Below, in pieces: positions 50,586 to 59,661 of a stretch of 64,000 nt of DNA. Below the pieces are notes generated by a model, which saw only the letters and a program-made list of their open reading frames with translations, was not told the DNA's origin and made no database searches. The translations under genes were made by a program, and so were the position numbers. The stretch is from Myxococcales bacterium (lineage in GTDB: Bacteria; Myxococcota_A; Bradymonadia; UBA7976; UBA1532), in contig JACKDP010000012.1 of assembly GCA_020633435.1 (NCBI GenBank), forward strand, positions 62,001 to 126,000. The letters are read 5' to 3'. Position 1 is the stretch's first letter. Every line of letters starts with the position of its first letter.

Positions 50586-52366
50586 CAGAACGCCTCGTCG
50601 GGCAGCTCCATGAGGTCCAGGCTGCTCTGCTCGACGAGCTTGCGGGTGAGCGTCAGGGTGGGCAGCACCTCGCGGCAGAACCACCGCGCCGTGGCGATCT
50701 TGCCCATGTAGTAGTTCACGTCGTCGCCCTTGGCGGCGGGCAGCTTCTCGGCGGCGATGGCGGCGTGGCGCACCATCAGCCAGCCGATGACCAGCTCGGC
50801 CAGGGCGTTGAGGACGCGGTTGCCCTGGAAGCCGGCGTGGTAGGGCGACTTCCCGACGAGGCCCATCAGCGTCATCAGCATGCTCTGCATGTCACCGAGC
50901 GCGCGGGCGAGCGAGGCCCGGGCGTCCGCGAGGCCCTCGCCGCCCGTGCCGGCCTCCACCGTCGCCTGGATCTGGCCCAGCAGGCCCCGCAGCGTCGTGC
51001 CGCCGTCGCGCGCGATCTTGCGGAAGAGCAGGTCGAGGCTCTGGATGTGCGTCGTGCCCTCGTAGATCGTGTCGATCTTCTGGTCGCGCAGGTACTGCTC
51101 GATGGGGTGGTCCTGCACGTAGCCGGAGCCGCCGAAGACCTGCAGCGCCGTGCCCAGCAGCTCGAAGCCCTTGTCGGAGCAGTAGCCCTTCACCAGCGGC
51201 AGCATGAGGTCGAGGAGCTTCGCGGCCTTGCCGTCGGCGTTCTTCTCGTCCTGCTGCTCGGCCAGATCGGCGGCGTAGTAGCACAGCGCGCGCATGCCCT
51301 GGGCGTGGGCCTTCAGGCGCATGAGCATGCGGCGCACGTCGGGGTGGCGGATGATGGCGACGCGGGGCGACTTCTTGTCCATCGCCTTGGCCAGATCCGG
51401 CCCCTGCACCCGCTCCTTGGCGTAGGCCAGGGCGTTGAGGTAGGCCGTCGACACCGTCGACATCGACTTGAAGCCGATGGCCATCCGGGCGCCCTCGATG
51501 ACGCGGAACATCTGGCGGATGCCGTCGTGCTTCTCGCCCACGAGCAGGCCGCGGCAGGGGGTGTCCCCGCCGTACTCCATCTCGCACGTCACCGAGCCCT
51601 TGATGCCCATCTTCTTCTCAAGGCCGATGCACTTCATGCCGTTGCGCTCGCCCAGGGACCCATCCGGGTTCACCCAGAACTTGGGCACGATGAACATCGA
51701 CAGGCCCTTGGTGCCGGGCTTCGCGCCCTCGGGGCGGGCCAGCACCAGGTGCACGATGTTCTCCGGCATGTCGTAGTCGCCGTTCGTGATGAACCGCTTG
51801 ACCCCGGAGATCTCCCACACGTCGCCCTCGACGTGGCGCGCCGTGGTCCGCGCCTGGCCCACGTCGCTGCCGGCCTCGGGCTCCGTCAGCACCATGGCCG
51901 CGCCCCACCGGCGATCGACGTAGCGGGGGAAGTACAGATCGCGCTGGGCCTGCGTGCCCTCCTCGCCGATCACCCCCGAGATGAAGGTGTCGAACACATA
52001 GAAGCCCGCGGAGGCGTTGGCCCCCACCACCAGCTCGAACGCGGCCCAGGCCACCGAGAGCGGGGCGCCGAAGCCGCCCAGGTCTTCGCGCAGCGCGAGC
52101 CGGTGCCAGTCCCCGTCCTGCCACGCCTTGATGGACTTCTTGAGCCCCGCGGGCAGCACCGGCGTGCCGTCCGGGCCCTGCTTGGGGTACTCGCGATCCG
52201 CCTCGACGAAGCTCGCCGCGATCTCGTTGCGGGCCAGCTTGTCCACCGTCGAGAGCACCTCGCGGATGCTCCCCTCGTCCATGCTGCCCCGCGTGGAGTC
52301 GAGGAACTCGAAGAGGTTGAACGTGACGTCGCGAAGGTCGCTCTTGAAGTGGCTCTGCGTGCTCAT
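50585..52366 (-). CDS. Acyl-CoA dehydrogenase, DmdC-like
   Basis: This 593-residue flavoprotein is about 200 residues longer than ordinary acyl-CoA dehydrogenases. It contains the FAD-binding segment MVLTEPEAGSDVGQARTTA, a GVKRFITNGDYD strand, the YEGTTHIQSLDLLFRK motif with the catalytic-base region, and the C-terminal extension of the DmdC/3-methylmercaptopropionyl-CoA dehydrogenase subgroup. It would oxidise an acyl-CoA at the alpha-beta bond, passing electrons to ETF. Substrate is not predictable from sequence alone. The RBS is GGGAG. It overlaps a PP2C phosphatase gene by one base. Confidence 0.92.
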   Translation of the reverse strand: MSTQSHFKSDLRDVTFNLFEFLDSTRGSMDEGSIREVLSTVDKLARNEIAASFVEADREYPKQGPDGTPVLPAGLKKSIKAWQDGDWHRLALREDLGGFGAPLSVAWAAFELVVGANASAGFYVFDTFISGVIGEEGTQAQRDLYFPRYVDRRWGAAMVLTEPEAGSDVGQARTTARHVEGDVWEISGVKRFITNGDYDMPENIVHLVLARPEGAKPGTKGLSMFIVPKFWVNPDGSLGERNGMKCIGLEKKMGIKGSVTCEMEYGGDTPCRGLLVGEKHDGIRQMFRVIEGARMAIGFKSMSTVSTAYLNALAYAKERVQGPDLAKAMDKKSPRVAIIRHPDVRRMLMRLKAHAQGMRALCYYAADLAEQQDEKNADGKAAKLLDLMLPLVKGYCSDKGFELLGTALQVFGGSGYVQDHPIEQYLRDQKIDTIYEGTTHIQSLDLLFRKIARDGGTTLRGLLGQIQATVEAGTGGEGLADARASLARALGDMQSMLMTLMGLVGKSPYHAGFQGNRVLNALAELVIGWLMVRHAAIAAEKLPAAKGDDVNYYMGKIATARWFCREVLPTLTLTRKLVEQSSLDLMELPDEAF

Positions 52367-52456
52367 GGGATCTCCCGGGCCCGGCCCGTCATCGCGGAAG
52401 CGGGCACCCTAGCAGCAAAGGCGGTCGGGATCAGCGGGAACCGGCGCCAGGGGCGG

Positions 52457-54421
52457 TCAGTCGGGGAAGTCGGCGGGGTTGCGGGCGGCCACGAAGTCGG
52501 CCAGGGAGTCCCCCAGGGCGTTGAAGCGCTGGATCATGCGCAGGTCGCGGTCGGCCGGGCCCGTGATGTTGCCGATGCGGGTGCGCAGCGTGAGCAGCGT
52601 CAGCAGCTCCGCCTCGGCGGCGGGGGTCGTCGCGGCGGCCTGCTCGGCGGCCGTGGCCTGCGCGATGAGCGCGCTCGCGCTGGCGTCGTCGGTCGGCGCC
52701 CGGTCCATGCACTGCGCCAGCTTGCGCACCACGCCCTCCGAGAGCGCCATGTCGATCTGCGTGACCGGCGCGGTGGCCGCGTTGCCCGTGGTGGGATCGA
52801 TGGCGGACCGCTCGTGGATGGTCATCTTCTCGACCTTCGACCAGAACGGCAGCGCGTCGGAGAAGTGGTGGGCCGCCCCGGAGCCGAACTCCCGCCGCAG
52901 GTTCACGGTGTTCCACTGCTGGGGGTTGGCGTAGACGCGCTGGAAGAGCGAGTGCAGGTTCAGGCCCACCGTCCAGGCCTGCCGGAACGTCTCCTGGCAG
53001 GTGCGGATGGCCTGCTCGCGCGGGGTGAGCGCGGGCGCCGTGACGCCACCGCTCGTGGTGCCGGCCGGCACGAAGGCCTGCCCGGCGTAGTCCCCCGGCA
53101 GGCTGAAGATGCGGCGCGGGACGACCTCGTAGTGGGCCGCGTTGTTGAGCTTCACGCTCGCCTCGAGCTGGGTGAACGCGGGCGTGCCGATGTAGCCGAA
53201 GTCGTCCACGCTGCCGTTCCCGGCGTGCATCGACTCGTGCAGCATCGTCACGATGTTCTCGTGCTCGCCCGGGTTGTCGATCACGTCGGGGGCCAGGGAG
53301 ATCTGGTTGGGGCCCGTGAGGCCACCCAGGCTGACCTCGGCGTTGTACCCGGAGCGGTCGGTCACGACCTTGTTCTGCCGGTGCAGCGTGTTCATCCGCC
53401 GCTTCGCCGCGGTGTACCGGGCGCGGGCGGTGTTCACATGGCCGCGCCCGAAGACCTGCTCCAGATCGGCCCGCCGCCCCGGCGCAAGCACTTGATCAAA
53501 CAGCGAATTCGCGTTGGTGACCAGGGTGGTGATGTTGGCCGCGTCGGCCGTCGCCGGGCGCGGCCCGCTGTCGATGAGCGCCGGATCCCCCAGCTCGGCC
53601 CGCGGGAAGGTGGCCCGCATGGCCCCCGCGACGCGCAGCAGCTGCTCGCGGGGCGAGAGCCCGCTGAGGAACCGCAGCTTCTCCCAGAAGTCGGCGCCCG
53701 TGGCGTCGGCGACCAGGCGCTCCACCACCCGCAGCCGCTGCGCGTCGTCGAGCGTGCCGATGGACCGCTCCAGCACCCGCGTGAGGCCGGCGAGGTGCGC
53801 CGCCTCATCCGGGCCGCCGCCGGGCAGCACCGCGTTGAGCTCCGACTCGCCGGGGATGCGCCGCCGCTGCACCGCCCCCCCGGCGGCCGCCGCGGTCTGC
53901 TGGGCCCGGACCGCCGGCCCGACGAGGCTGCCGAGCAGCCCCTCGACCGCCTCGCCCTGCACCACCGCCGCCGCGACCTGGTCGGCCTGCTGCTCCAGCG
54001 CGTCGCCATCGCCCCCGTCGAGGCCCGCCGGCGCCATGCCGGCCCGCTGCTGCAGGACGTGGGTCGCCTCGTGCGCCGCCGTGAAGAGGTCGGGCGCGCC
54101 CGCGAACGCCACCTGCTCGCCCTGGGTGTACGCGACGGCCCCCAGCTCGGCGGCCGCGGCCTGCGCCGGCCCGCCCACCGTCGCCTGGACGCCCGCCAGG
54201 TCGTGCTCTCCGAAGGCCGCCTGCAGGGCCGCGCCGTGGGGGAGCGCCGCCCCGCCGCCGAGGCCGGCCTGCGCCGTCGCCGCCGGATCACCCTGCACCT
54301 CGCGGCTCGCGGCCGCCCGCGCCAGCGTCGCCTGGACGGCGGGGACGCCGCCGCCCTGGGCCTGCTCGGGGGAGGCGACCGCCGGCTGGACGGCCGGGGC
54401 CTGGGCAAGCGCCTCGCTCAT
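52457..54421 (-). CDS. DUF4157 (eCIS-core) protein with a second zincin-like domain
   Basis: This 654-residue protein starts at an ATG overlapping the upstream stop (ATGA). The N-terminus is Ala/Gln/Pro-rich. Residues about 60-155 match DUF4157/eCIS_core: HGAALQAAFGEHDLAGVQ, VAFAGAPDLFTAAHEATHVL with HExxH at 117-121, and ALEQQADQVA. A long helical middle leads to a second HExxH (LHESMHAG at 395-399), followed by VDDFGYIG and NNAAHYEVVPRRI, which resembles the aspzincin (M35-like) set. DUF4157 proteins are often cargo of extracellular contractile injection systems or toxins, and the double zincin suggests a proteolytic effector. No eCIS structural gene is in this window. No classical signal peptide is seen. 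Confidence 0.82.
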   Translation of the reverse strand: MSEALAQAPAVQPAVASPEQAQGGGVPAVQATLARAAASREVQGDPAATAQAGLGGGAALPHGAALQAAFGEHDLAGVQATVGGPAQAAAAELGAVAYTQGEQVAFAGAPDLFTAAHEATHVLQQRAGMAPAGLDGGDGDALEQQADQVAAAVVQGEAVEGLLGSLVGPAVRAQQTAAAAGGAVQRRRIPGESELNAVLPGGGPDEAAHLAGLTRVLERSIGTLDDAQRLRVVERLVADATGADFWEKLRFLSGLSPREQLLRVAGAMRATFPRAELGDPALIDSGPRPATADAANITTLVTNANSLFDQVLAPGRRADLEQVFGRGHVNTARARYTAAKRRMNTLHRQNKVVTDRSGYNAEVSLGGLTGPNQISLAPDVIDNPGEHENIVTMLHESMHAGNGSVDDFGYIGTPAFTQLEASVKLNNAAHYEVVPRRIFSLPGDYAGQAFVPAGTTSGGVTAPALTPREQAIRTCQETFRQAWTVGLNLHSLFQRVYANPQQWNTVNLRREFGSGAAHHFSDALPFWSKVEKMTIHERSAIDPTTGNAATAPVTQIDMALSEGVVRKLAQCMDRAPTDDASASALIAQATAAEQAAATTPAAEAELLTLLTLRTRIGNITGPADRDLRMIQRFNALGDSLADFVAARNPADFPD

Positions 54422-55281
54422 GGGGCCTCCGGCGCGGGCAGCTCGCCCTCCAGGCGCAGGGCCCCGCGGTCGTCCCGCGGGCCTCGCTGCTGCACGTCGA
54501 ACACTTCGGAACGATTGAGCTTTTTGGGGAGAACGAGCGGCTCCAGCGCGCCCCCGGCCGGCGCCCCCCACAAGACGCTCACGACGCCGGCTCCCAGCAG
54601 GGCGGGCACCTCGGCGGCGGGGATGGCGCGCTCATCCAGGGCCGTCCAGCGGTGGTCCGCCTCGAGCGTGGCCCACGTCCCCGCGAACAGGCGCACGGGC
54701 CGGGGCGCCTGGGCGCGGCGGTCGAGCTCGGCGCGGGGGAGCTGGCGCAGCGCCTGGCCGCCGAGGCCCACGGGGCCCTCGGCCTGGGCGAACACGAGCA
54801 CGGGCGCGCCCGGGGGTACGGGCAGCGCGGGCAGGACCGGCTGCGCCGCGGGGAACGACCAGGCGAAGGGGCCGATGAAGCCCGCCGCCGCGATGGGCTC
54901 GACCTGGACGGTGGTGGTCGCGAGGCCGGCCACCACCGGGCCGGGCAGCAGGCGCTCCCGCCCGAGGCGGCCCGGCGGCGTGGGCGCCGGCCGGGCGGGC
55001 GCCGCCCCAAGCGGGCGGGCGATGCGGGCGCGGGGCCGGGGATCCACGTCGACGGGCGGCGGATCGATGACCGCCGCGAGGGCCTCGAAGACGTCGGCCT
55101 CCACCGCCACCGGCGTGGCGCCCGCCGGCAGCGTGAGGGCGACGGAGAACGGCGCCCCCGGCGAGGCCGCCGCGAAGCGCACCACCAGCAGCTCCTGCCC
55201 GTCGGCGTGGCGGACGAGCACGTCGGCCCCCTGGATCGACGCCACCCCCATCGCCACCCCCAGGATCAAGCACGACCACAT
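54418..55281 (-). CDS. Exported hypothetical protein preceding the DUF4157 gene
   Basis: The product has 287 residues. The N-terminal MWSCLILGVAMGVASIQGA can act as a signal or anchor. The chain is Pro/Ala/Val-rich, with beta segments (DVLVRHADGQELLVVRFAAA, VALTLPAGATPVAVEADVFEAL). A late PLVLPKKLNRSEVFDV section and a Glu/Pro tail complete it. It is coupled by four bases to the DUF4157 gene, which suggests a helper, immunity or targeting role, but nothing in the sequence proves this. Family not recognised. Confidence 0.68.
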   Translation of the reverse strand: MWSCLILGVAMGVASIQGADVLVRHADGQELLVVRFAAASPGAPFSVALTLPAGATPVAVEADVFEALAAVIDPPPVDVDPRPRARIARPLGAAPARPAPTPPGRLGRERLLPGPVVAGLATTTVQVEPIAAAGFIGPFAWSFPAAQPVLPALPVPPGAPVLVFAQAEGPVGLGGQALRQLPRAELDRRAQAPRPVRLFAGTWATLEADHRWTALDERAIPAAEVPALLGAGVVSVLWGAPAGGALEPLVLPKKLNRSEVFDVQQRGPRDDRGALRLEGELPAPEAP

Positions 55282-55405
55282 GCCATGTTTCTACGACTTC
55301 GACCGCGGGGCCGCAAACCGAACGCCGGGGGGGCGAACATCCGATCACTCCGACCGCCCGCCTCGCTTCCGGGAAGCTGGGGGCCGACTTGACCTGGAGC
55401 TCCCC

Positions 55406-57631
55406 ATGCGCGCCCTCCTCCTCGCCGTCCTCGCCCTCGCCGCCTGCACCCCACCCGCCGACGACGGGACCAGCGCCGATCCCGAGGCCGACACCGGGCC
55501 CTACGCCGTGGCCGACGCCGTGGCCGACGCCGAGGCCGACGCCGGGTTCGACCTCGGCGACTTGCCAGACGCCGGCCCCGAGCCCCCCTGGATCCCTCGC
55601 CATGGCCCGTGGGTCGGGGAGCACCCCTTCCGCCCCGCGGTGCCCGGCGTCTACAGCCGCCTGGCGCCGGTGCCGGGCGTCCGCCTCGTCGCCGCCATCG
55701 ACGAGACGGGGCTCGTCGTCCTCGACGTCGACGCTGGCCCCATCGGCCGGCTCGACCTGGGGGGCCCGCTCTACGACCTCGCCGTCTCGCCCGACGGGCA
55801 GACGGCCTACGTCGGCGGCGCCGATCTCTGGGTCGTCGACCTGGGAGACCCGCGCCGGCCCACGTCGGCGGGGGCCCTGCGGACCGTGGCCGGCGCCACG
55901 CACGTCGCCCGCACCCCCAGCGGGGCCACCCTGCTGGTGGCCAGCGGTCGCGAGCTGGTGGTGGCCGACCTCGACGACCCGCACCACCCGGCCCAGATCG
56001 GCACCCTGCCCATCCCCGACCTCGGCGTGCAAGCGCTCGCTTTGACAGAGGATCTTGCCTTCGTCGGCTCCCAGACGGCGTCGTGGATCCTCGACCTGGA
56101 CGAGGCGGTCGTCGTCGCCGAGCTCCCCCACCGGGCCGAAGCGATCGCCCTGTCCCGCGACGGATCGACGGCGTGGCTGTCCACCGGCGGCAGCGTCCGG
56201 GCGTGGGACGTCCGCACCCCTGCCGCGCCCCGGTTCCTGAGCGAGTCCCTGGCGGGGTGGGTCACCCGCACCATCGCGCTGACGCCGGACGGCCGCCGCC
56301 TCCTCGTCGCCGCCGAGGAAGGCCTCGAGGTGCTGAGCGTCACCGACCCGGTCGCCCCCACCCGGCAGGCGCGCTTCGAGGTCGGCTCCTTCTTCCGCGA
56401 CGTCGCCGTCCTCGACGACGGCCGCGCGCTGGTCGCGGCCCGCCTCGACGTCTTCCCCCTCGATCTGAGCGCGCCCGGGGCGCCGCCAGCCGCGCACACC
56501 CGCGTCGACGACCTGTACATGGTCAGCAGCGTGGCCCTCGGACCCGATGGCCGGACCGCCTACGTCGGCGGGAACGGGATCGCCGCCGTCGACGCCGCCG
56601 ACCCGGCCGGACCGCGGATCCTCTCCCGGGACGACAGCGCGGGCGAAGTGCACGGCCTCACGCTGCGCCAGCAGACGCTCTACGCCGCGTCATACGAGAG
56701 CCTGCTCCTGCTCGACGTGCGCGCCCCCGCCGCCCCCGCGCTGGTCGAGACCATCCCCCTCGCGGACTACCCCCGCCCGCTGACGGCGCTCGTGACCGCT
56801 GATGGGCGGCGGGCGTACGTGGCCACCGAGGGGGGCGGCGGCATCGACACCTTCGACCTGTCGACGCCGCCGGTCCGCCGAGGGCACCACTACAGCCGCC
56901 ACGTCGAGGACGTCGCCCTGTCGGCGGACGAGCAGACCGTCTTCATCGCCGACAGCTACGAGGGGGGCCTGGTGGCCGTCGACGTCCGCGACCCCGACGC
57001 GCCGGTCTTCCAGGGTCGCCTCGCCATCGCGATGCACGCCATCGCCCTCTCGCCGGACGGGACGCTGCTGGCCGCCGTGGGCGCCGAGGACCTGCTGCTC
57101 GTCGACGTGCGCGATCCGGCGTCCCCCGAGCTGCTGGGTCGGCACCCGCTGACGCCCCGGGTCTTTGGCCAGGGCGACGTCGCGTTCACGCCGGACGGCT
57201 CGGCGGTGCAGGTCGCCCTGGGACCGGCAGGGCTGGTGACCTTCGACGTCCGCGACCCGTCGGCGCCCTGGGCGGTGGCTGTCTGGGACCTGCCCGGCGA
57301 GGGCGAGCGCGTGGTGACCACCGCCGACGCCAGCCTGGTGGCCGGGCGCGCCGGCCTCGCCCGCCTGGCCACGGTGGCGCCGCCCGTCCTCACCCGCGAC
57401 GGGCCCCCGGAGGCCGGGGTGCAGGCCCTCACCCTGCGCTGGACCGACCGCGATCCCGCCCACCCCGAGCAGCTCGCCTGGCAGGGGCCCGGCGACGTGA
57501 CCGTGGTGGCCGTCGACCAGGACGCCGCCACCGCCCGCCTGGCCTGGCGGCTGCCCGGGGAGGCCGCCACCCTCCGCGTCGCCGTCGGCAACCACCACGG
57601 CTACGACGTGGCCCGCATCTCGGCCGAATAG
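55406..57631 (+). CDS. LVIVD-repeat beta-propeller lipoprotein
   Basis: The product has 741 residues from an ATG with GGAG upstream. The lipobox reads LALAAC, followed by an Ala/Asp linker (VADAVADAEADAGFDLGDLP). Many LVIVD-type blades follow, each with a VxxVDVRDPxxP-like strand pair: ALSRDGSTAWLS, LLLVDVRDPASPELLG, VALGPAGLVTFDVRDP. It ends with an Ig-like segment (DVTVVAVDQDAATARLAW). It is likely displayed on the outer membrane as a binding protein. A 2288-codon open frame that runs into this gene from 50765 is an antisense artefact. Confidence 0.85.
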   Translation: MRALLLAVLALAACTPPADDGTSADPEADTGPYAVADAVADAEADAGFDLGDLPDAGPEPPWIPRHGPWVGEHPFRPAVPGVYSRLAPVPGVRLVAAIDETGLVVLDVDAGPIGRLDLGGPLYDLAVSPDGQTAYVGGADLWVVDLGDPRRPTSAGALRTVAGATHVARTPSGATLLVASGRELVVADLDDPHHPAQIGTLPIPDLGVQALALTEDLAFVGSQTASWILDLDEAVVVAELPHRAEAIALSRDGSTAWLSTGGSVRAWDVRTPAAPRFLSESLAGWVTRTIALTPDGRRLLVAAEEGLEVLSVTDPVAPTRQARFEVGSFFRDVAVLDDGRALVAARLDVFPLDLSAPGAPPAAHTRVDDLYMVSSVALGPDGRTAYVGGNGIAAVDAADPAGPRILSRDDSAGEVHGLTLRQQTLYAASYESLLLLDVRAPAAPALVETIPLADYPRPLTALVTADGRRAYVATEGGGGIDTFDLSTPPVRRGHHYSRHVEDVALSADEQTVFIADSYEGGLVAVDVRDPDAPVFQGRLAIAMHAIALSPDGTLLAAVGAEDLLLVDVRDPASPELLGRHPLTPRVFGQGDVAFTPDGSAVQVALGPAGLVTFDVRDPSAPWAVAVWDLPGEGERVVTTADASLVAGRAGLARLATVAPPVLTRDGPPEAGVQALTLRWTDRDPAHPEQLAWQGPGDVTVVAVDQDAATARLAWRLPGEAATLRVAVGNHHGYDVARISAE

Positions 57632-57648
57632 CGCAGTGATTTCATCGA

Positions 57649-57699
57649 CCTGCGACCTTCGACGCGTTTTTCTCGGGCCCGCCGAAAAGAAGTCGCAGG
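57649..57699. repeat. Structured palindromic element E2
   Basis: CCTGCGAC (57649-57656) pairs with GTCGCAGG (57692-57699) across 35 bases that include TTTTTCTCGGGCCCG. It begins 17 bases after the propeller-gene stop. Core and arms resemble E1 beside the transposase (45677-45712), including the shared octamer CCTGCGAC. It could be a REP-like element or a transcript-end hairpin. Confidence 0.4.
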
Positions 57700-57760
57700 C
57701 CGCCGCGGAACTCCCGGGCAGAGGCGCAGGTCGCGCCTCGATGAACCCCAGGAGAGTCCC

Positions 57761-58723
57761 ATGTCCGTCTCTGCCATCCGCCTGCTCGCCGTCGCCGCCG
57801 CCATCAGCTTCACCGCCGCCGCCTGCGACGAGGAGGCCCCCTCGCGCCAGCTCAGCGACCTGAGCGAGGCCGAAGCCGCGGCGCTCTGCGCTGACCTGCA
57901 GGCGCGCGTCCTGCCGGAGACCGCCTCCCTCGAGTGCGGTCTCCTGGCCGTGCTCTTCTCCCCCGACGCGGCCGCGTGCGAGGCCGCGCGAGCCGAGTGC
58001 GCGCCTCCGGAGACCGACGCCTGCACGCTCCTCGACGCCCGGGCCGCCTGCGACGCCACCGTGGACGAGCTCACCGCCTGCTTCGACGCGGCCGCCGATC
58101 GGGTGGCCGAGCTGAACAGCCGCCTGACCTGCGACCTCGTCGGCGATGAAGCCGGCCTGCAGGCCCTCACCGCTGCGTCGGCGTCGCCGGACGACCTGCC
58201 GGCCTGCCGCGCGCTCCGGGATCGCTGCCCGGCGATGTTCGACGACGGCGAGGTGGAGGAGGATGACGACGAGGGCGCGCCGGCGGCGGGCGCCCAGCCG
58301 GCGTCCTGGTCGCTGATCGTGCACGACACCTCCGACCCCGCGAGCCCGGGCCTCGACCTGTGCGACCTGCGGGTCGACTGCGCCGTGGGGGTGGCGCGCG
58401 ATCGGGGCTTCGACCTCTCGAACCTGCGCCACGGCGACGAGGCCCAGGGCTGGGGCGACCAGGACCAGCACCCCTTCACGCGCGACTTCACCCGCGCGAT
58501 GAGGCTGCTGGCCGGCGAGGGCGACTGCTACGCGGGCCGCTTCCTCACGATGCGCCCGGGGGGCCGCCTGGCGGTGAGCTTCGAGGGGGGCGAGGCCTGC
58601 GAGGTCTGGGTTGACGGGACCGGCGAGGGGGCGAGCTACCGCGTCGAGGTCTGCGTCGAGGAGAGCTGCTCGGACTTCGCCGTGGTGGATCCCGCGGGTC
58701 TGGCCATCCTGCAGGTCCGCTGA
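57761..58723 (+). CDS. Lipoprotein of unknown function
   Basis: The product has 320 residues from an ATG with CAGGAG upstream. The lipobox reads TAAAC. The first 150 mature residues are Cys-rich and helical (ALCADLQARVLPETASLECG, ACEAARAECAPPETDACTLL), then a very acidic hinge (EVEEDDDEGAP) and a beta-rich domain (SLIVHDTSDPASPGLDLCDL, RLAVSFEGGEACEVWVDGTG). It is likely an extracytoplasmic two-domain lipoprotein. Family not recognised. The structured element E2 lies between it and the upstream propeller gene. Confidence 0.76.
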   Translation: MSVSAIRLLAVAAAISFTAAACDEEAPSRQLSDLSEAEAAALCADLQARVLPETASLECGLLAVLFSPDAAACEAARAECAPPETDACTLLDARAACDATVDELTACFDAAADRVAELNSRLTCDLVGDEAGLQALTAASASPDDLPACRALRDRCPAMFDDGEVEEDDDEGAPAAGAQPASWSLIVHDTSDPASPGLDLCDLRVDCAVGVARDRGFDLSNLRHGDEAQGWGDQDQHPFTRDFTRAMRLLAGEGDCYAGRFLTMRPGGRLAVSFEGGEACEVWVDGTGEGASYRVEVCVEESCSDFAVVDPAGLAILQVR

Positions 58724-58797
58724 CCCGCGCCACCCCGCCCGAAATCCCCAGTCCTTCCGGCACCTTTCGCGCCCCACCCAGCCAGCGGCGATTCACC

Positions 58798-58826
58798 TTG
58801 ATATTGAAATCCCTTCTCAATATGGT
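58798..58826 (+). promoter_or_regulatory. Promoter overlapped by an ATATTGA-N9-TCAATAT palindrome
   Basis: TTGATA (58798-58803), 17 bases, then TATGGT (58821-58826) form a good sigma-70-like promoter 32 bases before the start of the outer-membrane-protein gene. A perfect 7+7 palindrome (ATATTGA 58801-58807, TCAATAT 58817-58823) covers both boxes and is a likely repressor or activator site. AT-rich sequence of this kind is rare in the window. Confidence 0.6.
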
Positions 58827-58858
58827 CCGCTCGTCGCCGACAAGGCCAGGAGAGCGTG

Positions 58859-59653
58859 ATGTTGCGAGGCATGGGAGTCGTTCTGGGCGGGCTGGGCGGG
58901 CTGCTGGTGGCCACCGGCGCCGAGGCCAGCGAGCGCCGGTTTACCTACACCTACCAGTCCGGCGTGCTGAACGCGGGGGACGTGGAGCTGGAGCCCTGGA
59001 CCACCTTCCGGGGCGGGCGCGAGGACTACTACCGCCGCCTGGACCACCGGCTCGAGTTCGAGGTCGGCCTCACCGACCGGCTCCAGACGGCCTTCTACCT
59101 GAACTTCAGCGCCAAGACGCTGGACGAGGGCGCCGCCCGCGTCTCCGAGTTCGAGTGGGGCGGCATCTCGTCGGAGTGGAAGTACAAGCTCATGGACCCG
59201 GTGGCGGACGCCGTGGGCATGGCCCTGTACGTCGAGGGGTCCTACGCCACCCACGAGTCGGAGCTGGAGGCGAAGATCATCGTCGACAAGCAGTTCGGGT
59301 CCGTCCTGCTGGCCTTCAACGCCGTCTTCGAGCACGAGTGGGTCTTCGAGGAGAAGGGCGAGACCGAGCGCGAGATGGCCGTCGAGCTGGACCTGGGCCT
59401 CGCCTACCAGTTCAGCCCGGCGTTCTCGGCGGGCATCGAGGTGCGCAACCACAACGAGATGGTGCCCAAGGAGGGCCTGGAGGCCGCGACGCTGTTCGCG
59501 GGGCCGGTGGTGGCCTACTCGACCGAGCGCTGGTGGGGGGCCCTGTCCGTCATGCCCCAGCTCCCGGCCCTGAAGACCGAGGAGGAGGGCACGCTGGAGC
59601 TCGAGGATCACGAGAAGCTCAACGCCCGCCTCATCCTCGGCTTCCACCTCTGA
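58859..59653 (+). CDS. Outer-membrane beta-barrel protein
   Basis: This 264-residue protein starts at the ATG at 58859, for which AGGAG at 58848-58852 is correctly spaced; an adjacent GTG at 58856 is an alternative. The signal peptide ends GAEASE. The mature chain alternates strands rich in aromatic residues (FTYTYQSGVLNAGDVELEPW, FEVGLTDRLQTAFYLNFSAK, ELDLGLAYQFSPAFSAGIEV), typical of a barrel. A heme c lipoprotein gene follows after eight bases, so the pair may be a redox or uptake module. A palindrome-covered promoter lies just upstream. Confidence 0.82.
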   Translation: MLRGMGVVLGGLGGLLVATGAEASERRFTYTYQSGVLNAGDVELEPWTTFRGGREDYYRRLDHRLEFEVGLTDRLQTAFYLNFSAKTLDEGAARVSEFEWGGISSEWKYKLMDPVADAVGMALYVEGSYATHESELEAKIIVDKQFGSVLLAFNAVFEHEWVFEEKGETEREMAVELDLGLAYQFSPAFSAGIEVRNHNEMVPKEGLEAATLFAGPVVAYSTERWWGALSVMPQLPALKTEEEGTLELEDHEKLNARLILGFHL

Positions 59654-59661
59654 GGATCGCC

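Noticed and set aside
50765..57631. A 2288-codon open frame on the plus strand
   Set aside because: Its first 1547 codons run antisense to well-supported minus-strand genes (phosphatase, acyl-CoA dehydrogenase, DUF4157) and are Arg/His/Gly-rich shadow sequence. Only the part from 55406 is a real gene.
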